Part shown: positions 25,449 to 34,285 of the stretch, piece after piece | Layout: every line of letters begins with the position of its first letter | Position numbering within the stretch: position 1 is the first letter of the stretch | Notes under the pieces: model-generated | What the model was told of the DNA's origin: nothing | Database searches by the model: none | The model's input: only the letters and a program-made list of their open reading frames with translations | Made by a program: the position numbers and the translations under genes | Origin: Mycobacterium sp. | GTDB taxonomy: Bacteria; Actinomycetota; Actinomycetes; Mycobacteriales; Mycobacteriaceae | Length of the DNA: 64,000 nucleotides | Reading direction: 5' to 3' | Assembly: GCF_004298145.1 (NCBI RefSeq) | Contig: NZ_SCRH01000046.1 | Coordinates: forward strand, 145,131-209,130

Positions 25449-26522
25449 TCAGCCGGTGATCTCGGCCAGCGCCGCCGCGGTATCCAGGTCGGCGTAGGCG
25501 AACGAATACCGTTGGGCCAGCGCCAGAGCGATGTCGGGACGCTGCCACAGCTCCCCGGCGCTGGCGGTGCACAGCCACAAGGTCAGGCCGTGCGCCACCG
25601 AGGCCCGGTACCGCAACCAGACCTCGTCGGCGGTCGGCATCTCCGCTTTCGGCAGGCCGAGCGCACCGCGGTACTCCTCGACCAGATCGCGCTCGCTGCG
25701 ACGGCGATCCTCGACGGTCAGGGCGCCCTGCAGGAAGTAGCCCACGTCTAGTGACCAGTTGCCGCGCCGGGCCACCTGCCAGTCGAGGAACCCCACCTCG
25801 TCGCCGGGCAGCAGGTAGGTGTTGCCGATGTGCGGATCGCCGTGCAGCAGGGTCTGCGGCGACGCGGTCAGCGTCCTGATGTAGGGCTTCCAGATCGATT
25901 CGATCAGCTTGTCGATGGTCAGCGAGGTCACCTGCTCGGGCGCGTCCGCTCCGAGGCGTTCGAGCGCGGCGGGAAGGGGCGCCATCTCCATGCCGTCCCA
26001 GGGCAGAAACGGCTCGAGCCATCCCAACGCGGGCTCGGCGAGCACCCGTTCGCCCCAGTACCGTCCGTGCATCCGGGCCAGGCCGCGCACGCCGGTGGCG
26101 ACCTGCTCGACGGTCATCGGCCTGGTGGCATCGCGCGGGTCGGCACCGCGGGCGGCGAGGTCTTCCATGACCATCACGAAGTCGTAGGCGGCCTCGTCGA
26201 TCAATGCGGCGTAGACGTGGGGGTGCTCGAGGGGTAGCGGGACCCCGCAGGTGAACAGCCGCGGCTCGTGGAACATGCCGCTGGTCATGCGGATCAGCTC
26301 TTTGTGGCCGGGGTCGGCGGCCTTGACGAACACCGACGCCGGTCCGCTGCCGTTGCGGTACGTCACTCCCAGGCGGGCGCGCCGATTGGTGCCGTCGTCG
26401 CGAACCTGGACGGTGACGGTGTCCACCTCGGCGCCGGGGTGGTCGGCGGCCAGCGCCGCCGACATCCACTGGGGCGTGATGTCATCCCAGGTCGTGGGGA
26501 CCGACAGCGAGGGGGCGTTCAT
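25449..26522 (-). CDS. aminoglycoside phosphotransferase (APH)-fold kinase
   Basis: This 357-residue protein has the APH/choline-kinase catalytic loop LLHGDPHIGNTYL (about residues 254-266) and the metal-binding GFLDWQ shortly after. Such enzymes phosphorylate small molecules; in mycobacteria many are of unknown substrate and some act on CoA-pathway or lipid metabolites, so antibiotic resistance should not be assumed. Start is MNAPSL. It is divergent from a TetR gene, with a perfect operator-like palindrome 30 bases upstream of its start. Confidence 0.85.
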   Translation of the reverse strand: MNAPSLSVPTTWDDITPQWMSAALAADHPGAEVDTVTVQVRDDGTNRRARLGVTYRNGSGPASVFVKAADPGHKELIRMTSGMFHEPRLFTCGVPLPLEHPHVYAALIDEAAYDFVMVMEDLAARGADPRDATRPMTVEQVATGVRGLARMHGRYWGERVLAEPALGWLEPFLPWDGMEMAPLPAALERLGADAPEQVTSLTIDKLIESIWKPYIRTLTASPQTLLHGDPHIGNTYLLPGDEVGFLDWQVARRGNWSLDVGYFLQGALTVEDRRRSERDLVEEYRGALGLPKAEMPTADEVWLRYRASVAHGLTLWLCTASAGELWQRPDIALALAQRYSFAYADLDTAAALAEITG

Positions 26523-26551
26523 GGGTCGACTCCTTCGGCACGCGCGGCGGT

Positions 26552-26577
26552 TAGGAAACGACACGTATCGTTTCCTA
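26552..26577. promoter_or_regulatory. TetR operator candidate between the phosphotransferase and TetR genes
   Basis: TAGGAAACGA and TCGTTTCCTA are perfect 10-base arms around a six-base spacer, 30 bases from the phosphotransferase start. The site is most likely bound by the TetR encoded divergently at 26674. Confidence 0.75.
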
Positions 26578-26660
26578 GAATTATCCCCGTGAAGGTAACC
26601 CGAGCGCACGCCCGCATGCCAGCACCGAATCGGATCGCCCGCCCATCCGGCGCGGCCACC

Positions 26661-26666
26661 TAGGCT
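26661..26666 (+). promoter_or_regulatory. -10 hexamer of a leaderless TetR promoter
   Basis: TAGGCT lies seven bases before the GTG of the TetR gene at 26674. Confidence 0.5.
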
Positions 26667-26673
26667 CGGCCCG

Positions 26674-27288
26674 GTGTCGGACGAGCGGGCCGGCCGGCCC
26701 CGTGACAGCCGGCTGCATCACGCGATCCTCGACGCCACCCGCGGGCTTCTGACCACCGGCGGCTACGCCGATTTGTCGATGGAAAGCGTCGCGGCGCGCG
26801 CCGGCGTGGGAAAGAAGACCCTCTACCGGCGCTGGCCATCGAAAGCGCCGCTGGTCGCCGAAGCCGTCCTGGAGGCATACGGCGGATCCGGATCGTTTCC
26901 CGTCGCCGCGACCGGAGATCTTCGCGCCGACCTACAGGCGTGGCTGCGCGAACATGCCGACTTCCTGGCCGAGCCGCCGAACGCCGCGTTGGTGCGGGCG
27001 CTCATCGCCGCGGCGGCGGCCCGCCCGGCCGACGGCGACGATCTCTACCGCCAGCTCAGCGCGCCTCAGCTGGCCGGCTTGATGACGCGACTTCGCCTGG
27101 CCGTCCAGGACGGGGAAGTGCGCGCCGATGCCGACCTCGACGCCATCGCCGAGGCGCTGATCGGCACAATGCTGTTTCGCGCGTTAACCCACCGGGGCGC
27201 AGGTGATTTCGTCGCGGAAGGATCCCGGCACTTTGACGGGCTGCTCGACGCGATACTGCACGGCGTGGCCAAGACGAAGACCGATTGA
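26674..27288 (+). CDS. TetR family transcriptional regulator
   Basis: This 204-residue protein has an N-terminal helix-turn-helix (about 15-60; SMESVAARAGVGKKTLYRRWPSK) of TetR type and a C-terminal ligand-binding domain of the TetR_C_16/33-like class. It probably represses the divergent phosphotransferase through the 26552-26577 palindrome. Inducer unknown. Confidence 0.9.
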   Translation: MSDERAGRPRDSRLHHAILDATRGLLTTGGYADLSMESVAARAGVGKKTLYRRWPSKAPLVAEAVLEAYGGSGSFPVAATGDLRADLQAWLREHADFLAEPPNAALVRALIAAAAARPADGDDLYRQLSAPQLAGLMTRLRLAVQDGEVRADADLDAIAEALIGTMLFRALTHRGAGDFVAEGSRHFDGLLDAILHGVAKTKTD

Positions 27289-27291
27289 GCG

Positions 27292-28602
27292 TCAGGCCGG
27301 CGAGAAGAACGCGCGCATCGCGGCCGAGTAGGCGGCCACATCGTGCGCGCCCATGAGCTCGCGCGCGGAGTGCATCGCAAGCTGCGCGGCGCCGACGTCC
27401 ACGGTGGGGATGCCCGTGCGCGCGGAGGTCAACGGGCCGATCGTCGATCCGCATGGCAGGTCGGCCCGGTGCTCGTAACGCTGCAACGCCACCCCGGCCT
27501 GCTCACAGGCCAGCGCGAACGCCGCGGCGGTACGGCCGTCGGTGGCGTAGCGCAGATTCGGGTGCACCTTGAGCACCGGTCCGGCGTTGACGGCGATCGG
27601 ATGGCCGGGCTCGTGCCGCTCCGGGTAATTGGGATGGGTGGCGTGCGCCATGTCCGCTGAGGCCAGCAACGACGCCGGGAGCCTGCGCAGGTAGTCCTCC
27701 CGGTTGCCGCCCGCGGCCAGCACAATTCGCTCCAGCACGGTGCCCAGCAAGTCGGATTGCGCGCCGTGATCCGAGGACGATCCCACCTCCTCGTGATCGA
27801 AGAGCACCAACACCGGCAGATAGGCCGAGGCCCGCTCCATGCCCAGCAGCGCCTCCAGCCCCGCGTAACAACTGGCCTGGTTGTCGAGCCGGGGCGCGCT
27901 CAGCAGGCCGGCGGTTCCGTTGTCCAAGGCGCCGATCACCGTCGAGGGAGTCAGGTCATGGGTCATCAGGTCGGCGGCGAGCACGTCGGTGGGCGCCACT
28001 CCGGCGCGCTCGGCGACGTAATCGACGAAGGACCGAGCCGTCTCGCCGACACCCCACACCGCGTTGACGTGTCGTTGCGGGTCCAGTGTCAGCGAATTGC
28101 GGTCCTCGGCCAGATGGATGGCCAGCTGGGGCACCCGAAGGATCGGCTCGTCGATCCGGACCAGCCGGTGTCCGATCCCGGTGCCTACGTCGTCCGCCCG
28201 CACCGACAGGCGCCCGCTGATTCCCAGATCACGGTCCAGCCACGAGTTGAGCCACGCGCCCCCATAGGGCTCCAGCGCCACCACCCGCCAGCCGGCGACC
28301 ACCCGGTCGGGATGCTGCTTGACCCTGAGGTTAGGGCTGTCGGTGTGCGCGCCGACGATGCGGAACGGGCCGTCGGCTCCCTCCGAATTCCACGCGACCA
28401 GCGAGCCCGCCCGCACCGTGAAATAGCGCCCCGGCTCGGACGGCCAGCGTTCGGCCTCGCTCAGCTCGGTGTATCCGGCGGCGATCAGCCGAGCGGCCAC
28501 CGTGGCGCAGACGTGAAATGGCGACGGAGAGGCGTCGATGAACTCGCAGAGTCCTTGCGCACTCGCCGAGGACTTCGTCTGGTTTCGAGGCCCGCCGGAC
28601 AT
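27292..28602 (-). CDS. pepC: M18 family aminopeptidase PepC (Rv0800)
   Basis: This zinc aminopeptidase is about 436 residues long, with family metal-site segments GAHTDSPNLR (near residue 85), FDHEEVGSSSDHGAQS and a C-terminal histidine region ending MHSARELMGAHD. It removes N-terminal amino acids from peptides in the cytoplasm. Start is uncertain: ATG at 28602, 28611 or 28614 precede the conserved GLCEFIDASPSPFH start region. Upstream lies the 57-bp repeat array shared with divergent dyp. Confidence 0.9.
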   Translation of the reverse strand: MSGGPRNQTKSSASAQGLCEFIDASPSPFHVCATVAARLIAAGYTELSEAERWPSEPGRYFTVRAGSLVAWNSEGADGPFRIVGAHTDSPNLRVKQHPDRVVAGWRVVALEPYGGAWLNSWLDRDLGISGRLSVRADDVGTGIGHRLVRIDEPILRVPQLAIHLAEDRNSLTLDPQRHVNAVWGVGETARSFVDYVAERAGVAPTDVLAADLMTHDLTPSTVIGALDNGTAGLLSAPRLDNQASCYAGLEALLGMERASAYLPVLVLFDHEEVGSSSDHGAQSDLLGTVLERIVLAAGGNREDYLRRLPASLLASADMAHATHPNYPERHEPGHPIAVNAGPVLKVHPNLRYATDGRTAAAFALACEQAGVALQRYEHRADLPCGSTIGPLTSARTGIPTVDVGAAQLAMHSARELMGAHDVAAYSAAMRAFFSPA

Positions 28603-28639
28603 GTTGAACATCATGGCGGGCCGCGGCCGCGGCCTCCAC

Positions 28640-28819
28640 GCTAGGGTCGATTGCACGCTCCTTGCTCGCGCCGCTTCCGGCGCTCACCGTCGCCGCGCTC
28701 ACGCCGATTGCACGCTCCTTGCTCGCGCCGCTTCCGGCGCTCACCGTCGCCGCGCTCACGCCGATTGCACGCTCCTCACTCGCGCCGCTTCCGGCGCTCG
28801 TCGTCGCCGCGCTAGGGTC
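28640..28819. repeat. 57-bp tandem repeat array, three copies, with flanking GCTAGGGTC
   Basis: Units begin GATTGCACGCTCC at 28649, 28706 and 28763 and are nearly identical; the third differs at a few bases. Each holds the hairpin GCGCCG-CTTC-CGGCGC. GCTAGGGTC occurs at both edges (28640-28648 and 28811-28819). The array separates divergent pepC and dyp, so it probably sits over their promoters. It resembles mycobacterial VNTR/MIRU-type elements. Confidence 0.9.
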
Positions 28820-28825
28820 ACCAGA

Positions 28826-29836
28826 GTGCCCCCCGTCCAGCCGCAACCCATCCTCGCGCCGCTGACGCCCGCGGCGATCTTCCTCGTGCTGACGGTCGAC
28901 GACGGTGCAGAGGCGACGGTGCGCGACGCGCTGCAGGACGTTTCCGGGCTGGTGCGCGCGATCGGATTCCGCGAGCCGCAGAAACGGTTGTCGGCGATCG
29001 CCTCGATCGGCTCGGATGTATGGGACCGCTTGTTTTCCGGGCCGCGCCCCGCCGGACTGCACCGGTTCGTCGAACTGAACGGCCCGCGGCACCGCGCTCC
29101 CGCCACACCCGGGGACCTGTTGTTCCACGTCCGGGCCGAGAGTTTGGACGTCTGTTTCGAATTGGCCGACCGGATCCTGAAATCGATGGACGGCGCGGTC
29201 ACCGTGGTCGACGAGGTCCACGGGTTCCGGTACTTCGACAACCGCGACCTGCTCGGGTTCGTCGACGGCACCGAGAACCCGGACGGCCCACTGGCCGTCA
29301 GCGCCACCGCGATCGGCGACGAGGATCCCGATTTCGCCGGCTCGTGCTACGTGCACGTACAGAAGTACGTGCACGACATGTCCTCCTGGAACTCGATATC
29401 CGTCACCGAGCAGGAGCGAGTGATCGGCCGCACCAAGCTGGAAGACATCGAACTCGACGACGACATCAAGCCGGATGACTCCCACATCGCCCTCAACGTC
29501 ATCACCGACGACGAGGGCACCGAACTGAAAATCGTGCGGCACAACATGCCGTTCGGCGAGCTCGGCAAGGGCGAATACGGCACATACTTCATCGGCTATT
29601 CGCGCACACCGCAAGTCACCGAACAGATGCTGCGCAACATGTTCCTCGGCGACCCGCCCGGCAACACCGACCGCATCCTCGACTTCTCCACCGCTATCAC
29701 CGGCGGATTGTTCTTCTCCCCGACCGTCGACTTTCTCGATGATCCCCCGCCGCTGCCCGCGGCGCCGGTGGCGGAAACGTCTGTCGCACAAGACGGCTCA
29801 CTTTCGATCGGCAGCCTGAAAGGAACCCCCTCATGA
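28826..29836 (+). CDS. dyp: dye-decolorizing peroxidase DyP, encapsulin cargo
   Basis: This 336-residue heme peroxidase has the DyP signature GFVDGTENP (about residues 146-154) with its catalytic aspartate, and later the conserved histidine and arginine region. The C-terminal tail DGSLSIGSLKG after a Pro/Ala linker is a typical encapsulin cargo-loading peptide. It overlaps the encapsulin start by four bases (ATGA). Start is the GTG matching the Rv0799c start. The peroxidase is packed inside the nanocompartment and helps resist oxidative stress. Confidence 0.95.
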   Translation: MPPVQPQPILAPLTPAAIFLVLTVDDGAEATVRDALQDVSGLVRAIGFREPQKRLSAIASIGSDVWDRLFSGPRPAGLHRFVELNGPRHRAPATPGDLLFHVRAESLDVCFELADRILKSMDGAVTVVDEVHGFRYFDNRDLLGFVDGTENPDGPLAVSATAIGDEDPDFAGSCYVHVQKYVHDMSSWNSISVTEQERVIGRTKLEDIELDDDIKPDDSHIALNVITDDEGTELKIVRHNMPFGELGKGEYGTYFIGYSRTPQVTEQMLRNMFLGDPPGNTDRILDFSTAITGGLFFSPTVDFLDDPPPLPAAPVAETSVAQDGSLSIGSLKGTPS

Positions 29837-30630
29837 ACAACCTCTACCGCGACCTGGCACCGGTCACCGAAGCCGCTTGGGACGAGATCGAATTGGAGGC
29901 GACCCGGACGTTCAAGCGCCACATCGCCGGGCGCCGGGTCGTCGACGTCAGCGAGCCCGGCGGGCCGGTCACCGCCGCGGTGAGCACCGGCCGGCTCGCC
30001 AACGTGGCGTCGCCTACCGACGGCGTGGAGGCTCACCTGCGGGAGAGTAAACCCTTTGTGCGGCTCCGTGTCCCGTTTACCCTGTCGCGTTACGAGATCG
30101 ACAACGTCGAGCGCGGCGCCAGCGACTCCGACTGGGACCCCGTCAAAGCGGCCGCGAAGAAGCTGGCGTTCGTGGAGGACCGTGCCATCTTCGAGGGCTA
30201 CGCCGCCGCGTCGATCGAGGGCATCCGCTCCGCCAGCTCGAACAAGTCGCTGACCTTGCCGGCGGATCCCAGCGAGATTCCAGACGTCGTCACCCAGGCA
30301 ATTTCCGAACTCCGGCTGGCCGGCGTCGACGGTCCCTACTCGGTGCTACTGTCCGCCGACGTCTATACGCAGGTCAGCGAGACCACGCAACACGGATATC
30401 CGATCCTCGAACACATCGACCGGCTGGTTCCCGGAGACATCATCTGGGCGCCTGCCATCGACGGTGCTTTCGTGCTGACCACCCGCGGCGGAGACTTCGA
30501 TCTGCAGCTCGGGACCGACGTGACGATCGGGTACACCAGCCATGACGCTGACACCGTGCAGCTGTATCTGCAGGAGACGCTGACATTCCTGTGCTACACC
30601 GCAGAGGCGTCCGTCCCCCTGAGCCCCTAG
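29833..30630 (+). CDS. enc: type 1 encapsulin shell protein (CFP29)
   Basis: The 265-residue HK97-fold protein (begins MNNLYRDLAPVTEAAWDEIE) assembles into the nanocompartment that holds DyP. It matches Rv0798c/CFP29 in length and sequence, including the family segment GYTSHDADTVQLYLQETLTF near the C-terminus (cores GYTSHD and LYLQETLTF). It is coupled to dyp by ATGA overlap. Confidence 0.96.
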   Translation: MNNLYRDLAPVTEAAWDEIELEATRTFKRHIAGRRVVDVSEPGGPVTAAVSTGRLANVASPTDGVEAHLRESKPFVRLRVPFTLSRYEIDNVERGASDSDWDPVKAAAKKLAFVEDRAIFEGYAAASIEGIRSASSNKSLTLPADPSEIPDVVTQAISELRLAGVDGPYSVLLSADVYTQVSETTQHGYPILEHIDRLVPGDIIWAPAIDGAFVLTTRGGDFDLQLGTDVTIGYTSHDADTVQLYLQETLTFLCYTAEASVPLSP

Positions 30631-30661
30631 AATTAAACACCTTCGGGCCCACGGGTTTTCG

Positions 30662-32362
30662 CTAAAGGTCCAGCACCACGTCGGTTTCGGGGGCCGCCGA
30701 GCAGATGAGCACCGACTCGTCAGCGGGCGGCTCCAGCGGCCGCTGAATGTAAGTGGTCGTCCCGGCGACGATCCCGGTGACGCACAGGTGACAGACGCCG
30801 CTTCGACAGGAGAAGCGGGTTGGCACATCGCAGGCTTCGGCGAGATCGAGGATGCTGCGGTACCCGGGCGACCAGTTGACCGTCAACCCGCTGCGCGCAA
30901 ACGTGATCGACGGTCCGGCACCCGGGGCGCCGACGGGCTGATGGGGCGGCCGGCGCGGCCCCGATTCGACGACACCCGGGTTGATCGCGGGCAGCGCACC
31001 GAACAGTTCGCTGTGAATCAGAGCGGGGTCGAATCCGATGCCGACCAGGTATTCGCGTATATCCGTCATGAATTGTGCTGGCCCGCATAGGTAGACGACG
31101 CCATCGGCCGGCAGCCCCAATGCCGCAACGGAGTCTCGGTCCAGACGGCCCTGGGTTTCGGTGTAGAAAACCTGCTGACGGGCGTGGGGTAACGACTCGA
31201 TGAGCATCGCGACTTCGGCTGCAAATGCCTCGGTTTCGTGATTTCGAGTGGTGTGCAACCACCAGATGTCGCGCCCGCTGGCGCCCGCCGACAGCGCGTG
31301 CAACATCGCCAGCACCGGCGTCGCCCCGATTCCGGCTGAAAAGAGGACCACCGGGCGGCGGTCCTCGGTGAGGCAGAAGTCGCCGCGCGGGGCGGCCGCG
31401 GTCATCACCATCCCCGGCTGGATGTGGGCGTGCAGCCAGCGGCTCACCAATCCGTGATCCGCACGCTTGACACTGATGCGGTAGCACCCGGCCGACGAAT
31501 CACCCGAAAGCGAGTAGCTGCGCAGCGGCACCGGCCCGCCGGTCCCGGGAATCTTCACCGTGAGGTACTGACCGGGGAGCGCCGGTGGCAACGGATCCCC
31601 GTCGTCGGCCTGCAGCCGAATCGAGAGCACCTGTGGACTCTCCCGACAAGTGTCGGTCACCCGCAGGCTTCGAAATCCCCTCCATCCGGGCTCCACTCCG
31701 ATGGGGGCAGCCGCTGCGTCGGCTGCTGCCAGCATGTCGTGAAAAGACTGCTGCCAGCCCGCGCTCAGCGCCGGGACGTCGGTGGCCTCGCGCATCCGTT
31801 TGAGATTGCGGTCCGGCAGGTAGAGCAACGCATCGATCTCGGCGACACTGATCTGGTGACGGCCGCGGCGGGTCCGCACGATGTCATCCCCGGCCCGCAC
31901 TCGACCTTCCGTGATGACGCGGAAGTAGAAGCCCGGACGGTGCTGGGAGACAAGCAAATTGGGCATGTCGGGCTCGTCGAGACGAAGGCCGACCCGAAAG
32001 CACGTGACTCGCGGCTGGGTGACCTCGAATTCGGCGCCGCCGATGCGATAGCGATCACCGATGCACACGTCGTCGTCGGCAAGCCCGGTGACGGTGAAGT
32101 TTTCCCCGAAATGGCCTGGCCGCAGGTCGGTGCGACCCAGGTAGGTCTTCCAGAAGTCGTACGACTCGCTCTGGTACACCATCACGGCGCGTTGTTCGCC
32201 GCCATGGCCGGCGAGGTCACCCTGACCGTCGCCGTCGACGTTCAGCCGGCGCACCATGACCGGTCCCTCGACCGGGGTCTTCCAGATTCCGGTGTGGACG
32301 GCTTTACCTCGCCATTGGACGGTCGTGGGCATGCCCACGTTCACCGAAACAAGCCTGCCCAC
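30662..32362 (-). CDS. MOSC domain - oxidoreductase - [2Fe-2S] ferredoxin fusion protein
   Basis: This protein of about 566 residues has a MOSC domain (about 1-170; conserved cysteine in VTCFRVGLRL), a short three-helix region, a ferredoxin-reductase FAD/NAD part (RSYSLSGDSSAG, then SAGIGATPVLAML) and a C-terminal plant-type [2Fe-2S] domain (CRSGVCHLC, last ligand in LICSA). MOSC proteins bind the molybdenum cofactor or transfer sulfur; YiiM-type relatives reduce N-hydroxylated compounds. Having electron input in the same chain suggests a self-sufficient reductase. Start is the GTG of VGRLVSVN; longer frames exist upstream. Divergent from an alpha/beta hydrolase. Confidence 0.85.
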   Translation of the reverse strand: MGRLVSVNVGMPTTVQWRGKAVHTGIWKTPVEGPVMVRRLNVDGDGQGDLAGHGGEQRAVMVYQSESYDFWKTYLGRTDLRPGHFGENFTVTGLADDDVCIGDRYRIGGAEFEVTQPRVTCFRVGLRLDEPDMPNLLVSQHRPGFYFRVITEGRVRAGDDIVRTRRGRHQISVAEIDALLYLPDRNLKRMREATDVPALSAGWQQSFHDMLAAADAAAAPIGVEPGWRGFRSLRVTDTCRESPQVLSIRLQADDGDPLPPALPGQYLTVKIPGTGGPVPLRSYSLSGDSSAGCYRISVKRADHGLVSRWLHAHIQPGMVMTAAAPRGDFCLTEDRRPVVLFSAGIGATPVLAMLHALSAGASGRDIWWLHTTRNHETEAFAAEVAMLIESLPHARQQVFYTETQGRLDRDSVAALGLPADGVVYLCGPAQFMTDIREYLVGIGFDPALIHSELFGALPAINPGVVESGPRRPPHQPVGAPGAGPSITFARSGLTVNWSPGYRSILDLAEACDVPTRFSCRSGVCHLCVTGIVAGTTTYIQRPLEPPADESVLICSAAPETDVVLDL

Positions 32363-32488
32363 CGTGTCACCTCGAACCAGCTCGCCCTGGCACCAGCCAC
32401 CCAACTGGGATGGTTGACCCAGAATATGGCACCCCGATCCGCGCGGCAACACATCGACCGCACGGACTGTTGCACGGGCCCCCGATTG

Positions 32489-32506
32489 GTGCATAATGGG
32501 TTGCAC
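32489..32506. promoter_or_regulatory. operator-like inverted repeat upstream of the hydrolase
   Basis: GTGCA and TGCAC flank TAATGGGT in the 236-base divergent gap before the hydrolase. A regulator of either side could bind here. Confidence 0.35.
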
Positions 32507-32598
32507 ATCCCAGAAATTTGGCGGGTGGATTTGGTTGACGTTCGCCGAACGCCGCCGTCGCGCTCGCGTGCGAATCGCGTTGGCTCAGGAGGAATGTC

Positions 32599-33468
32599 AT
32601 GCCGGCTGTTCATCATCGATATGCCACGGTCGACGGCCACCGACTCTTCTACCGGGAAGCCGGCGACCCGGACGCTCCCGCGGTGCTGCTGTTGCACGGG
32701 TTTCCCACCAGTTCCTACATGTTTCGCGATCTGATACCGGCCCTGGCGGACCGCTACCATGTCGTCGCGCCGGACCATCTCGGCTTCGGGCTGTCCGACG
32801 CTCCGCCGGTCGAGGAGTTCGACTACACCTTCGACGGGCTGACCGACCTCACGGCGGGCCTGCTGCGAACCCTCGGCATCGAGCGGTATGCCATGTATGT
32901 CCAGGACTACGGCGCGCCCATCGGCTGGCGGCTGGCGCTGCGTGAGCCCGCCGCGATCACCGCGATCATCAGCCAGAACGGCAACGGTTATGACGCGGGA
33001 TTCGTCGAAAGCTTCTGGAAGGTCGTGCAGGCTTACCAGCGTGAGCCCACCGTCGACACCGAGGCCCCGGTGCGCCAGTTCCTCACGCTGGACGCCACCC
33101 GGTGGCAGTACGTGACCGGCGTAGCAGACGAGACGCTGGTCGATCCCGAGTCCTGGCATCACGACTACGCGCTGCTCTCCCGTCCCGGCAATGACTTGGT
33201 GCAGCTCAAGCTGTTTCGGGATTACGCCACCAACGCGCCGCTGTATCCGCGCTTACACGAATACTTCCGCGCCAGCCGGGTACCGTTGCTCGTGGTCTGG
33301 GGCCGCGGCGACGAAATTTTCGGGCCGGCCGGAGCCGAGGCGTTCGCCGACGACCTGCCCGAGGCCGAGATTCATCTGCTCGACGGCGGTCACTTTCTGT
33401 TGGAATCCGCGCTCGATGACGTGATCCCACTGATCCGCGACTTCCTCGCCACGCAGCTCGCGGCGTGA
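32599..33468 (+). CDS. alpha/beta hydrolase with Asp nucleophile (haloalkane dehalogenase/epoxide hydrolase-like)
   Basis: This 289-residue protein has the oxyanion segment LLHGFPTSSYMFRDLIP, nucleophile elbow VQDYGAPIG (aspartate 103), an acidic residue in WGRGDEIFG and the catalytic histidine in DGGHFLLES. An aspartate nucleophile is typical of haloalkane dehalogenases and epoxide hydrolases rather than esterases. Start ATG has AGGAGG nine bases upstream. A haloacid-dehalogenase-like gene lies 1.6 kb downstream, so a link to halogenated or epoxide substrates is possible but unproven. Confidence 0.87.
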   Translation: MPAVHHRYATVDGHRLFYREAGDPDAPAVLLLHGFPTSSYMFRDLIPALADRYHVVAPDHLGFGLSDAPPVEEFDYTFDGLTDLTAGLLRTLGIERYAMYVQDYGAPIGWRLALREPAAITAIISQNGNGYDAGFVESFWKVVQAYQREPTVDTEAPVRQFLTLDATRWQYVTGVADETLVDPESWHHDYALLSRPGNDLVQLKLFRDYATNAPLYPRLHEYFRASRVPLLVVWGRGDEIFGPAGAEAFADDLPEAEIHLLDGGHFLLESALDDVIPLIRDFLATQLAA

Positions 33469-33547
33469 TGACCGGCCGCGGGGCGCACGGCAGCCAACCA
33501 TGACGATCCCGTCGTATGGGCTGGAGATCCCATAATTGGAGGCGCTC

Positions 33548-33561
33548 ACAGGTTAGCCTGT
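33548..33561. promoter_or_regulatory. operator-like palindrome just upstream of TetR 33566
   Basis: ACAGG-TTAG-CCTGT ends five bases before the TetR start codon, a good place for autoregulation. Confidence 0.4.
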
Positions 33562-33565
33562 CGCG

Positions 33566-34261
33566 ATGGCCCATCCCGATGTTCGTGACGAACAACGGTT
33601 GACCGCCAAGGGGCGTGTCACCCGCGACCGGATCGTGCAAGCGGCCGCCCAGCTGATCGTCACCGAAGGCCTCTCCGCATCCAACATGGAGAACGTGCGG
33701 CGCGCCGCCTCGGTCAGCGGCTCGCAGCTCGCCCACTATTTCGCCGACAAGGGCGCGCTGATTCGAGCGGTGATCCGGCGCCAAATCGGGGTGGTTTTGG
33801 ACTTTCACCGCCACCCCACGCTTCGGGGTCTGAGTTCGTTTGACGACTTCGAACGATGGATCGACGTGAACATGCGCTACCTGCGACGCATCGGATACTT
33901 CGGCACCCCCACCTATCACGCGCTCACCGGCCAGCTCGCGAAGTCGGACAGCGCTACGCGCGACGCGTTGGCGGGCGGCTACCGGCAGTGGATCGACCTG
34001 TTGGAGAAGGCAATCCAGCGAATGAAAGATGACGGGCTGCTGGTTGCGGATGCCGACCCGCGGCAGCTCGCATGGGTGATCATCGCCGCGCATCAAGGAG
34101 GTGGCATCTTGACCTTCACCTATCAAGAGGAATGGCCGCACGCCGATGCGATGCGTTTCGCGGTGAACTACTTACGCATGTTCGCCGCCGACACCGCCGA
34201 ACGGGTTCCCCGTCCCCCGCGCCGGTCGCGAGGTCGACGCCCGGCGCGGATAGCCGGCTGA
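33566..34261 (+). CDS. TetR family regulator, first of two paralogues
   Basis: This 231-residue protein has an HTH at about 15-62 (ASNMENVRRAASVSGSQLAHYFADKG) and a C-terminal domain ending in a basic tail. It is clearly paralogous to the next gene: shared FTRKGLATRARI/LTAKGRVTRDRI start regions, SGSQLAHYF/GGSQISHYF, and the C-terminal AWVIIAAHQGG/AVSLVAAHQGG motif. It probably controls the preceding hydrolase or itself. Confidence 0.88.
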   Translation: MAHPDVRDEQRLTAKGRVTRDRIVQAAAQLIVTEGLSASNMENVRRAASVSGSQLAHYFADKGALIRAVIRRQIGVVLDFHRHPTLRGLSSFDDFERWIDVNMRYLRRIGYFGTPTYHALTGQLAKSDSATRDALAGGYRQWIDLLEKAIQRMKDDGLLVADADPRQLAWVIIAAHQGGGILTFTYQEEWPHADAMRFAVNYLRMFAADTAERVPRPPRRSRGRRPARIAG

Positions 34262-34285
34262 TCCAGCGGTGTCGAAGGCGGCAAC

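Noticed and set aside
25449..26522. Aminoglycoside resistance gene
   Set aside because: APH fold only; mycobacterial members of this class are diverse and nothing in the sequence points to an aminoglycoside substrate.
28640..28819. Tandem repeats considered as a CRISPR array
   Set aside because: Units are directly adjacent with no unique spacers and no cas genes are present.
32363..32506. 48-residue N-terminal extension of the MOSC fusion protein
   Set aside because: It covers the divergent promoter region, has low-quality composition and begins within an operator-like repeat; the MOSC domain starts at VGRLVSVN.
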